From NCBI RefSeq assembly GCF_002093115.1, contig NZ_NAAD01000008.1, positions 1 to 64,000 on the forward strand: a stretch of DNA of 64,000 nt, given 5' to 3'. The notes under the pieces are model-generated. The model did no database searches. It was not told the DNA's origin and saw nothing but the letters and a program-made list of their open reading frames with translations. The position numbers and the translations under genes are program-made. Below, piece after piece: positions 35,231-42,110 of this stretch (position 1 is its first letter; each line of letters starts with the position of its first letter). Source of the stretch: Geothermobacter hydrogeniphilus (GTDB lineage Bacteria; Desulfobacterota; Desulfuromonadia; Desulfuromonadales; Geothermobacteraceae).

Positions 35231-35281
35231 TCAACGTCCATGACATGAGCAGCGACGGACAGTTGCTGCTCGCCCAAACAT
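35231..35281 (-). CDS. leader peptide upstream of porin
   Basis: Sixteen codons, MFGRAATVRRCSCHGR, with a perfect AAGGAGG site 6 bp before the ATG. It ends 29 bp before the porin ATG and lies between the riboswitch and the porin. Strong translation start and short length suggest a regulatory uORF; two cysteines could report metal or sulfur state. It may also be just a remnant. Confidence 0.55.
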   Translation of the reverse strand: MFGRAATVRRCSCHGR

Positions 35282-35420
35282 CTGAACCTCCTTTCCGGTG
35301 TTGATTTTGCCGGGAAAGAAGTGCAGACACCTCAGGCGCAGGCGCGACCGGACAACCCGGAGCCCGGCAAGAGTGCCGGTCCCGTTTGTCCGACCACCAG
35401 AACAGAAAAGGGTGGCTGAT

Positions 35421-35513
35421 TCTCCTTTCCAAGCGTGGGAGGCCCGGCCGTTTCCAACCGAACCCATAGGCCGTGCACCGTAGGAAGAATCCGCCAGGTG
35501 AAACGGCTCGGAG
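35421..35513 (-). promoter_or_regulatory. Moco/Tuco-type riboswitch upstream of porin
   Basis: Minus-strand RNA starts CTCCGAGCCG and ends CCTCCCACGCTTGGAAAGGAG, with a conserved GGAAACGGCC block between, as in the Moco RNA motif (RF01055). Nearly identical to the copy at 35822-35914. It controls the porin, possibly through the leader ORF. That the ligand is tungsten-cofactor rather than Moco is inference from the tup/aor context. Confidence 0.8.
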
Positions 35514-35520
35514 ACATAGA

Positions 35521-35683
35521 CCTGAATCCGTGAGTTTGTCACCGGCGAATTGTGCAAGCCATTGACCTGCCTGCGCTTCCCCAAAATCACCGGCGAACCT
35601 GTGGGTGCGCCTTAGATTTTTGAAAATCGCATCCAGGCCAAGCACTTACACTCTTCATCCGGCACAAACCCACGGATTCAGGA
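35521..35683 (+). mobile_element. palindromic MITE-like element, copy 5 (163 bp)
   Basis: Exact 5-bp direct repeats ATAGA on both flanks. Begins CCTGAATCCGTGAG and ends CACGGATTCAGG. It is inserted directly 5' of riboswitch 35421-35513, seven bases away, separating the two tandem riboswitches. Confidence 0.92.
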
Positions 35684-35696
35684 TAGAATATTTATC

Positions 35697-35707
35697 CTGA
35701 TTCAGGT
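35697..35707. mobile_element. 11-bp scar of the element family
   Basis: CCTGATTCAGG equals the two terminal ends joined (CCTGA + TTCAGG), flanked on both sides by TTAT. It lies 13 bp beyond copy 5. It may be an excision footprint or a product of internal deletion. Confidence 0.45.
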
Positions 35708-35753
35708 TATTTCAGATGGTTGTTCGTGGTCAGCCTCCTTTTGTGGCAACAGA

Positions 35754-35790
35754 AACGGGGTCCCTTTCACGATGGAAAGGAACCCCGTTG
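35754..35790 (-). terminator. hairpin after the second riboswitch
   Basis: Minus-strand stem AACGGGGTTCCTTTC with its complement and a short loop, followed by TTTCTGTT. It looks like a transcription terminator acting just downstream of riboswitch 35822-35914, with a weak T-run. Confidence 0.6.
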
Positions 35791-35821
35791 GATGCACCAC
35801 GAGTGTTGCATCGGTTTGAGT

Positions 35822-35914
35822 TCTCCTTTCCAAGCGTGGGAGGCACGGCTGTTTCCGACCGTACCCATTGGCCGTTCACCCTGGGTTGCCCTTTAGGTGA
35901 TGCGGCTCGGAGAG
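35822..35914 (-). promoter_or_regulatory. second Moco/Tuco-type riboswitch, in tandem
   Basis: Same core as 35421-35513: CTCCGAGCCG, GGAAACAGCC, CCTCCCACGCTTGGAAAGGAG. It lies 24 bp after the hesA stop codon and is followed by a terminator-like hairpin and no immediate gene. Either it regulates read-through from the aor operon toward the porin, or it lost its gene. Confidence 0.78.
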
Positions 35915-35937
35915 CAGTAGATTGTTGTCAGCTGGTA

Positions 35938-36756
35938 TCAGAACGTAATTTCGTCAATCTCCATATCGAGCAGGTTGAAGACGAGTTGCCGGTTGCGCAA
36001 TGGTCGTCCCTGTTCGAGCAGCAGCTTGCAGACTTCACCGACCTGGAAACTCGCCGCCAGCGCCGGGGTGAAGGAGGGATTGCCGAGTTGCGCCTCGACC
36101 CCCTTGCCGCCCTGCCAGTGGCGATAAATCTTTTTCAGTGTGCCTTCTCCGGGCAGAATGGTTGCCACGTGCCCGTACCAGCCGGCGATGGCGCCGTGAA
36201 CCAGGGGCAACTGCAGGGATTCACACAGCTCTTCCAGCTCCAGTCGGGCCGGAACATTATCTACCGCATCGACCACGCAGTCAACACCGGAAAGCAGTTC
36301 GGCGCCGTTGTCCCTGCCCAGCAGTGCCCGGATCGGGGTCAGGGTTACGGCCGGATTGACTTCGGCGATGCGTTCCGCCGCGACCTCGACCTTGACCCGG
36401 CCGAGGTTTTTCGGTGACGAGAGCAGCTGGCGGTTGAGATTGTTCTCCTCGAAGATGTCATCATCGATGGAGATGATCCGGCCGACGCCGAGGCGCGCCA
36501 GCTGTTCAAGGATGTAGCCGCCAAGGCCGCCGGCGCCGATCACGGCAACCGTGCTGCGGAACAGCAGCAACTGCTGCTCTGTTGAAATCATCTGCTGGTT
36601 GCGCTGGTAGCGGGCCGGCAGCAGTCCGGCCTGAAGAATGGTTTCCTCGACTTCGGCGACGGGCCGGTTGAATTGTTCGCCTGCCTGCTGCTGGTCATGC
36701 CACGAAACCAGCCCGTCCGTGGCCCGTTCATGGAGAAATGTCTGCAACGCGTCCAT
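35938..36756 (-). CDS. HesA/MoeB/ThiF-family adenylyltransferase
   Basis: 272 residues from ATG 36756, two bases after the moaD stop; a GGAGGAGG site precedes it. The ATP-binding loop GAGGLGG (residues 74-80) and IDDDIFEENNLNRQ are as in MoeB/ThiF. N-terminal 60 residues are an extra helical extension. CxxC zinc motifs of MoeB are absent. It should adenylate the C-terminal GG of the neighbouring MoaD-like protein, so serving AOR pterin dithiolene synthesis, but the zinc-less form is a variant. Confidence 0.88.
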   Translation of the reverse strand: MDALQTFLHERATDGLVSWHDQQQAGEQFNRPVAEVEETILQAGLLPARYQRNQQMISTEQQLLLFRSTVAVIGAGGLGGYILEQLARLGVGRIISIDDDIFEENNLNRQLLSSPKNLGRVKVEVAAERIAEVNPAVTLTPIRALLGRDNGAELLSGVDCVVDAVDNVPARLELEELCESLQLPLVHGAIAGWYGHVATILPGEGTLKKIYRHWQGGKGVEAQLGNPSFTPALAASFQVGEVCKLLLEQGRPLRNRQLVFNLLDMEIDEITF

Positions 36757-36758
36757 GG

Positions 36759-36983
36759 TCAACCTCCTCCAACCAGGGGAAAGATAGCCAGCGTATCCCC
36801 GTCCTCGAGGCAGCGATCCAGGTCCACGTGGCGGCTGTTGATCATCAGGATGCCGAGTTTTTCCATCGGCAGGTCGAGCTGTTCGACAACCTGCCCGACC
36901 TTAGTCCCCGCGGGGTAGTCGCGGGTTTCGATATCGAAGCGCCCGGCGCGGAAGGTGGCAAAGAGCTTAACGGTAATTTTCAT
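36759..36983 (-). CDS. MoaD/ThiS-like sulfur carrier
   Basis: 74 residues, beta-grasp fold, ends in VGGG with the terminal Gly-Gly needed for thiocarboxylation. It is activated by a ThiF/MoeB-type enzyme (next gene) and donates sulfur to the pterin dithiolene. Its start overlaps the stop of the 192-residue gene by 4 bp. Likely dedicated to the AOR cofactor rather than general MoaD, as it is in the aor operon. Confidence 0.9.
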   Translation of the reverse strand: MKITVKLFATFRAGRFDIETRDYPAGTKVGQVVEQLDLPMEKLGILMINSRHVDLDRCLEDGDTLAIFPLVGGG

Positions 36984-37558
36984 GGTTTCCGGTCTCCGAA
37001 AAGGACTCTGAGTTCCAGGTGTTCGTTCTCCCGCAATCGTTTGTCGGCAACCGACAGCCGGTCGCCTGAGTGGAAGCTTTCCGGCAGTTCGGCGAAAAGG
37101 GAGCTGAACCGCTGCGGTTCGAGCAGAATGCCGTGCAGGAGAATCCGCGGTGCCAACTCCGGCAGCAGCAGGTTGAACAGTTTCAGGCGGATACGTCCCC
37201 GCCCGGTTGCGGGCGCCTGCTCGGGATTCCGGTAGGTGATGCCGTCGCGCATGGCCGCGAGATGCCCGCCGCTGCGCATGGTGGCGCCGACCAGTCCGGG
37301 CATGGCGCCGGAGAGAGCCAGGGTAGCGCCGTCTTCGATCACCGCCGTGGCGGCATCGTCGACCGCCTTATGGTTGAGAAATATCGTCGTAATCCGGTTA
37401 GCCTGGTAGTCACGGCTGATGTTGAACTGTTCCATCAGCATCTGCCTGACGGTATGGCCGACTTCGACTTCGACCTCGACCCCCTCCTGAAACAGTGGGA
37501 AGAAATTTGCCAGACGATCTTTCGGGAGTTGTAGCTCAAGAGATGGGGTGCCAGGCAT
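36980..37558 (-). CDS. unknown protein of the aor operon, second beta-grasp candidate
   Basis: 192 residues from ATG 37558 (MPGTPSLELQL) with an AGGA site. The first 100 residues read like an extended ubiquitin-like fold: VEVEVGHTVRQML, ITTIFLNHKAVDD, EDGATLALSGAMPGLVG. A glycine-rich patch GATMRSGGHLAAM follows. The C-terminal half has no clear family (RIRLKLFNLLLPELAPR, FHSGDRLSVAD). It lies between aor and moaD with a 4-bp overlap to moaD. An AOR-specific chaperone or cofactor carrier is plausible; not shown. Confidence 0.75.
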   Translation of the reverse strand: MPGTPSLELQLPKDRLANFFPLFQEGVEVEVEVGHTVRQMLMEQFNISRDYQANRITTIFLNHKAVDDAATAVIEDGATLALSGAMPGLVGATMRSGGHLAAMRDGITYRNPEQAPATGRGRIRLKLFNLLLPELAPRILLHGILLEPQRFSSLFAELPESFHSGDRLSVADKRLRENEHLELRVLFGDRKP

Positions 37559-37575
37559 TTTCGTCCTTGCTTGCA

Positions 37576-37609
37576 GCCCGGAGGCGACCGGATGCGGCCA
37601 CCTCCGGGC
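37576..37609. promoter_or_regulatory. hairpin between aor and the next gene
   Basis: Perfect 9-bp arms GCCCGGAGG/CCTCCGGGC with a 16-nt spacer. It fills the 57-bp gap and could protect or separate the aor mRNA from the downstream genes. Confidence 0.6.
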
Positions 37610-37615
37610 ATTCAT

Positions 37616-39352
37616 TTACCAGTTGTAGACTCCGTCCAGCTCCTCGTCGCTCATCGAGAAGGTCTGGTTGTGCGGCGCGATCGGATCGGTGTAGAAGTAG
37701 CGCGGCAGGCGGTCGTCGGCGCTGGTGAAACCGGCGCGTTTGTTGAAGTCGCGTTCCGCGGTCAGGACCTTCTTGCCCAGTTCGACCACGTCGTCGGCGG
37801 TCAGTTCGGTGCCGTAGAAGGCGTTGAGCATGTCGATGTAGGCCTGGAAGGTTTCCGGCTGATCGAGAATCGCGAAGGCGATGAACAGGCACATGCCGGT
37901 CGAGTCGATGGCCGCGGTGGCGATCTGCAGATTGCGCGACAGTTCGATCTGTCCTTCGGTCCCCAACGGATCGACATCGCCGCCGACCTTGAGGATGTTG
38001 GTGGCAATGGCGTAGCCGGCGGTGTGGTCGGCGCCCATGGTGGTGGTGGCGTAGGTGACGCCGATGCCCTGGATCGGGCGCGGGTCGTAGGCCGGGATCG
38101 CCTGGTTCTTGACCACCGGCACCTTTTCGACGCCGAACACCTTGCCGGTGATACCGGCACCGCTGCCGAGAGTGCGGCCCAGCGGCGTCCCCTTGCCGAC
38201 CTCTTCGAGCAGCCTGATGGCCCCTTCACTGTCGCCGAATTCCGCCAGCCCGGCCTGCATGGCGATGCCGATGGTGACCCCCATTTCGATGGTGTCGAGG
38301 CCGAAGTTGTCATCCATGTAGTCGAGTTTCGCTACGGTGTCGAGGTCGTCGATGCCGCAGTGGCCGCCATGGGCCCAGACGGTCTCATACTCCGGCTGTT
38401 TGGTGAGGTAGTTGCCGTCCTTGTCGTTGAAAATGCCGGAACACTGGATCACGCAGCCGCGATGGCAGCCGTGGGTGGCCTTGCCGCCGCGTTTGATCTC
38501 CATTTCCGCCAGGGCCTCACCACTGAGTTTGGCACCGCCCTCGAAAACGCCCGAGGTGAAGTTGCGGGTCGGATAACCACCGGCCTCATTGAGGACGTTG
38601 GTCAGCACGTTGGTGCCGTAGGCGGGAAGGCCTTCGCCGGTGACCGGATGCTTGCGCAGTCCCTCGACGAAGATCCGGTTGGCATCGCGGAAGGCTTCCG
38701 GGTCTTTCGGCGCCCGTTGTTTGCGGCCGGCATCGTCGAGGATGATCGCCTTGACCCGTTTCGACCCCATCACCGCGCCGACGCCGCCGCGTCCGCAGTG
38801 GCGGGTGGGGCGCAGTTCCGGGTCAGTACAGGCGATCGAGGAGGCGAGCATCAGCCGTTCACCCGCCGAGCCGATCGACATGTAGGCGACCTTGTCGCCG
38901 TACTGGGCGCGCAGCTTTTCGATCAGTGGATAGTTGTTCAGCAGTTTGAGGCTGTTGTCGATTTCAACTTTGACATCGTCCGGGGTGACGATGATCTTGT
39001 AGAGATCGTCCCCTTTCGGCTTGCCTTCAAGGATGATGGCGGCATAGCCGATGCGCGCCAGCACCTGGGCGGCCTGACCGCCGGCGTTTGACTCCTTGAT
39101 GGTGCCGGTCAGCGGGCTCTTGCAGCCGACCGAGAGTCGGCCGCTCATGGCGCCGCTGGTGCCGCTGAGCATGCCGGGCGCGATGACCAGCTTGTTTTCG
39201 TCGCCAAGGGGATGGCAGAGGGGATTGACTTCCTTGCTGATGATCAGCGAGGTTACCGCTCTTCCCCCCAGCCCGGCATACTCGCCGACCGGTTCAAAGC
39301 TGACCTTCGGACCTCCTGCTGCCCCCATGTCGATTCTGACGATCTTGTCCAT
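37616..39352 (-). CDS. aor: tungsten aldehyde:ferredoxin oxidoreductase
   Basis: 578 residues from ATG 39352 (MDKIVRIDMGAAGG) with a GGAGGA site; the open frame extends further upstream through the riboswitch but that is not coding. AOR family features: GGRA near residue 30, RHCGRGGVGAVMGSK, YATTTMGADHTAGYA, and the cluster Cys set C-x3-C-x3-C in HGCHRGCVIQCSG. It oxidises aldehydes to acids, or the reverse, with ferredoxin, using a bis-tungstopterin and a [4Fe-4S]. The riboswitch upstream and tup genes fit a tungsten enzyme. Confidence 0.93.
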   Translation of the reverse strand: MDKIVRIDMGAAGGPKVSFEPVGEYAGLGGRAVTSLIISKEVNPLCHPLGDENKLVIAPGMLSGTSGAMSGRLSVGCKSPLTGTIKESNAGGQAAQVLARIGYAAIILEGKPKGDDLYKIIVTPDDVKVEIDNSLKLLNNYPLIEKLRAQYGDKVAYMSIGSAGERLMLASSIACTDPELRPTRHCGRGGVGAVMGSKRVKAIILDDAGRKQRAPKDPEAFRDANRIFVEGLRKHPVTGEGLPAYGTNVLTNVLNEAGGYPTRNFTSGVFEGGAKLSGEALAEMEIKRGGKATHGCHRGCVIQCSGIFNDKDGNYLTKQPEYETVWAHGGHCGIDDLDTVAKLDYMDDNFGLDTIEMGVTIGIAMQAGLAEFGDSEGAIRLLEEVGKGTPLGRTLGSGAGITGKVFGVEKVPVVKNQAIPAYDPRPIQGIGVTYATTTMGADHTAGYAIATNILKVGGDVDPLGTEGQIELSRNLQIATAAIDSTGMCLFIAFAILDQPETFQAYIDMLNAFYGTELTADDVVELGKKVLTAERDFNKRAGFTSADDRLPRYFYTDPIAPHNQTFSMSDEELDGVYNW

Positions 39353-39386
39353 GTGTTGCATTCCTCCACGCTCGAGGTTGACCACA

Positions 39387-39485
39387 GGGTCCCTTTCCCC
39401 CAGGGAGGCCCGGCCGTTTCCAGTCGAACCCGGCGGCCTGGCGCCGTGGGAACATTCCGGTAGGCGGGCAGGCTCGGCGACACAC
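39387..39485 (-). promoter_or_regulatory. third Moco/Tuco-type riboswitch, in front of aor
   Basis: Minus-strand RNA with GCCGAGCC, GGAAACGGCCGGGCCTCCC, then GGGGGAAAGGGACC. It differs from the other two in the last stem (CCTCCCTGGGGGAAAG rather than CCCACGCTTGGAAAGG). It ends 34 bp before the aor ATG and may occlude the GGAGG site. That shortened last stem may mark the tungsten-cofactor variant of this class. Confidence 0.8.
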
Positions 39486-39501
39486 TGTGATTTTCGGATT
39501 A

Positions 39502-39663
39502 CCTGAATCAATGAGTACCTGTTGGATGGAGAGTGCAAGTGCTTGGCCTGAATGGGATTGCCAAAAATCTGAAGCGCACCCATAGGTTCGCTGGTGATTT
39601 TTGGGAAACACAGGCAGGTCAATGACGTGTGCTGTCCGCCAACAAGGGGCTCATTGGTTCAGG
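39502..39663 (-). mobile_element. palindromic MITE-like element, copy 6 (162 bp)
   Basis: In inverse orientation compared with copy 1. Flanked by 4-bp ATTA (left GATTA, right ATTAC). It lies 16 bp 5' of the aor riboswitch and upstream of the radical SAM gene, in their divergent region. Same internal features as copy 1. Confidence 0.9.
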
Positions 39664-39856
39664 ATTACAACAAAAATTAATAATACCTTCTTCTTTGGTG
39701 ATTGGAAGGGGCTTTTCAGGTCGGGAAAACATTTTTTTTGTGGCTCTTTACCGTCCTGCCTTCCTCCGGCATACTGAAGCCTGGGTGACAGCTCATTCCT
39801 TTCCGCCTGCAAAAGCGGGGCGGGTTGTTCCCTCCTCAACAGGAAAGCTACGCATC

Positions 39857-41185
39857 ATGTCCACACTGCAGCAGGCGGACCCCGCCATGAATCACCCCGC
39901 ATCCCTCGCGCAGCCGAGCAAGCTGTTCGTCGAGACCACCGCGCGCTGCAACCTCAACTGCGCCATGTGTGTCAAGCAGACCCCGGGAACGGCGGCTGCC
40001 GAGGGCGATCTTTCGGACGAGACCTTTGCGGCCCTGCTGCCGGCGATGGGCTCTCTGCAGGCGCTGGTGTTGAACGGCATCGGTGAGCCTTTGCTGCATC
40101 CGCAGCTCGAAAATTTCATCCGCCGGGCGCGGCGGGCGATGCCGGAGACCGGCTGGATCGGTTTTCAGAGCAACGGCTTGCTGCTGGATGCGGCGCGGGC
40201 GCGCTCCCTGGCTGCCGCCGGGCTCGACCGGGTCTGCCTGTCGGTCGATGCCAGCTCGCCGGAAACCTTTCGCGCGCTGCGCGAGGGGGGCGAACTGCAG
40301 GCGATGGAGACCGCCTTTGCCGCCCTGCGCGAGGCAAGGACGCTGCGACCGGGGCTCAAGGCCGGAGTCGAGTTCGTGCTGATGAAACAGAACCTGCACC
40401 AGCTCTGTGACACCCTGCGCTGGGCTGCTGCTCAAGGGGCCGAATTCGCCCTGGTCAGCCACCTGCTGCCCTACGCCGAGGAGAGCCTGGAGCATAAGGC
40501 CTACCCCGACGCTACCTCCGCCGCCATCGAACTGTTCGACCGCTGGAAACGGCAGGGCGAACAGTTCGGGGTCGACATCGGCCGCTATTTCCAGGTTGCC
40601 TTCAAGTTCGCCTACGGTCGCAGTCCCGAGGAGGAACGGCTCATCGAACTGGTGGCCGGGATGAAGCGGGAGGCCGAACAACGGGGCATCTTCTTCGATC
40701 TGAAGAAACTGCTGGGGATCGATCGGCCTTTTCTGGATCAGGTTGGCGCCACTTTTCAGGAGGCCGAGCGGCTTGCCGCCGAACTCGGTCTCGAGCTGCG
40801 GCTGCCGGGGGGGGTCCCGAAGGCTCAACGGCGCTGTGAATTCATCGAGGATGGCAGCGCCTTCATCAGCTGGGACGGCAGGGTGCATCCTTGCTACTTC
40901 CTCTGGCACGGTTACCGTTGTCACGCCAGCGGCTGGGAACAGCAGGTCCAGGCCCGCAGTTTCGGCCGGGTCGGTGACCGGAGCCTGCTCGCTATCTGGA
41001 ACAGCCCCGAGTTCAGCGCCTTTCGTCGCAGTGTTCTCAGCTACGACTATCCTTTCTGTTTTGCCTGTACCCTGGCGCCCTGCGATTACATCCAGACCGA
41101 CAACTTCGAGCAGGATTGTCACGTCAACGGCGAGCCGTGCGGGTCGTGTCTGTGGTGCATGGGACTTTTTCAATGCCTGCGGTAG
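39857..41185 (+). CDS. radical SAM/SPASM maturase next to aor
   Basis: 442 residues from ATG 39857 (MSTLQQADPAMN). The radical SAM motif is CNLNCAMC, the C-terminal SPASM-like region has CEFIEDG...HPCYFL, CHASG, CFACTLAPC and CGSCLWC, which would hold two more [4Fe-4S]. It belongs with the Geobacter-type metalloenzyme-maturation rSAM proteins found beside AOR genes. It probably modifies AOR or its cofactor. It is divergent from aor, separated by element copy 6. Confidence 0.85.
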   Translation: MSTLQQADPAMNHPASLAQPSKLFVETTARCNLNCAMCVKQTPGTAAAEGDLSDETFAALLPAMGSLQALVLNGIGEPLLHPQLENFIRRARRAMPETGWIGFQSNGLLLDAARARSLAAAGLDRVCLSVDASSPETFRALREGGELQAMETAFAALREARTLRPGLKAGVEFVLMKQNLHQLCDTLRWAAAQGAEFALVSHLLPYAEESLEHKAYPDATSAAIELFDRWKRQGEQFGVDIGRYFQVAFKFAYGRSPEEERLIELVAGMKREAEQRGIFFDLKKLLGIDRPFLDQVGATFQEAERLAAELGLELRLPGGVPKAQRRCEFIEDGSAFISWDGRVHPCYFLWHGYRCHASGWEQQVQARSFGRVGDRSLLAIWNSPEFSAFRRSVLSYDYPFCFACTLAPCDYIQTDNFEQDCHVNGEPCGSCLWCMGLFQCLR

Positions 41186-41195
41186 GGCGGATGAA

Positions 41196-41398
41196 AAAGC
41201 TTTATGCCGCCAAGACGCCAAGAGCGCCAAGAAAACCTTTTTCAACGGAGAGGCGCTGAGAGGGAGAGCCGCAGAGACAGCCGGGTCGGGATTGTGGGGT
41301 TGAAAGCCAGGGCTGGTTCATCTTTCTCTCCATCTCTGCTCCTCTGCGCCTCTGCGTTGAGATCTTTTAAAGCTTTTGGTGCCTTTGGTTGCTCAGGT
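41196..41398. repeat. long imperfect inverted repeat, family D
   Basis: The left arm (CCGCCAAGACGCCAAGAGCG, later GGAGAGGCGCTGAGAGG) is complementary to the right arm (CCTCTGCGCCTCTGCGTTGA, later GGTGCCTTTGG). The spacing spans about 200 bp between rSAM and mobA, which converge. GCAGAG/CGCCAAG-type arms of this kind are widespread in unrelated bacterial genomes. Confidence 0.7.
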
Positions 41399-41400
41399 TT

Positions 41401-42096
41401 TTAATCCCCAGCAATAGATTCCCGTTGCAGTTCCGGTAGTTCCGGCTGCGCCCCGCGCAGGGCGAAGTAGTCCTGCGGGGTGTTGATGTTGTGGAAGGAG
41501 AGCCCCCGCGGGTCGATCTGCCGCCAGCTTTCTTCGGCCAGCTCGACGACCCGTACCGCCGGGAAGAAGTCGATGATCCGTCGGCCGCCGCTCTTCAGCA
41601 CTGCCTCTATCGCCGGTAGGCAGCGTTTGTGATAGCGGGCGTGCAGCGGTTCGAGGCCGCATGGGTTGCGCGGGATGAGGACGTCGGCCCGCCCGGCCCG
41701 GCGGCAGATATGGCGGATCAGCTTCGGCTGCAGAAAGGGCATGTCGCAGGCGACGACGAAGATCCGCGGTCGGCGGGCGTGGTGCAGCCCGGCGTGAATG
41801 CCGGCCAGGGCCCCGCGGCCGCGATGGATGTCGGCAATCTTGCGGCAGGGGATGTCGCGATACAACTCTGGCGCGTTGGTAACGATCAGCACTTCCGCGA
41901 ACAGGTCGGTCAGCAGCTGGCAGGTGCGTTCAATGAAGCGTTTCCCCTCCAGCGGCAGCAGCGATTTGTCGCTGCCCATGCGCCGGCTTTCACCGCCGGC
42001 GAGAATCACTCCCGTGGTGTCCGGGATGACTCCGGTGCCGGTGAACGGCGGTTGGAGTTCTGCCCGATGCCGGTGACCGGATCGTAACGTCTTCAT
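41401..42096 (-). CDS. mobA: molybdenum cofactor guanylyltransferase MobA
   Basis: 231 residues from ATG 42096 (MKTLRSGHRHRAE) with a GGGAGGA site; an upstream in-frame ATG at 42114 overlaps fdhE. Nucleotidyltransferase motifs: ILAGGESRRMGSDKSLLPLEGK, VACDMPFL, then PLHARY. It links GMP to Mo/W-pterin, giving the bis-MGD cofactor needed by FdnG. Last gene of the fdn operon. Confidence 0.92.
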   Translation of the reverse strand: MKTLRSGHRHRAELQPPFTGTGVIPDTTGVILAGGESRRMGSDKSLLPLEGKRFIERTCQLLTDLFAEVLIVTNAPELYRDIPCRKIADIHRGRGALAGIHAGLHHARRPRIFVVACDMPFLQPKLIRHICRRAGRADVLIPRNPCGLEPLHARYHKRCLPAIEAVLKSGGRRIIDFFPAVRVVELAEESWRQIDPRGLSFHNINTPQDYFALRGAQPELPELQRESIAGD

Positions 42097-42110
42097 GGGC
42101 TGTTCCTCCC

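Noticed and set aside
39353-39622. N-terminal extension of AOR through the riboswitch and element
   Set aside because: The start at 39352 has a GGAGG site and matches the family; the extension is non-coding RNA and element sequence.
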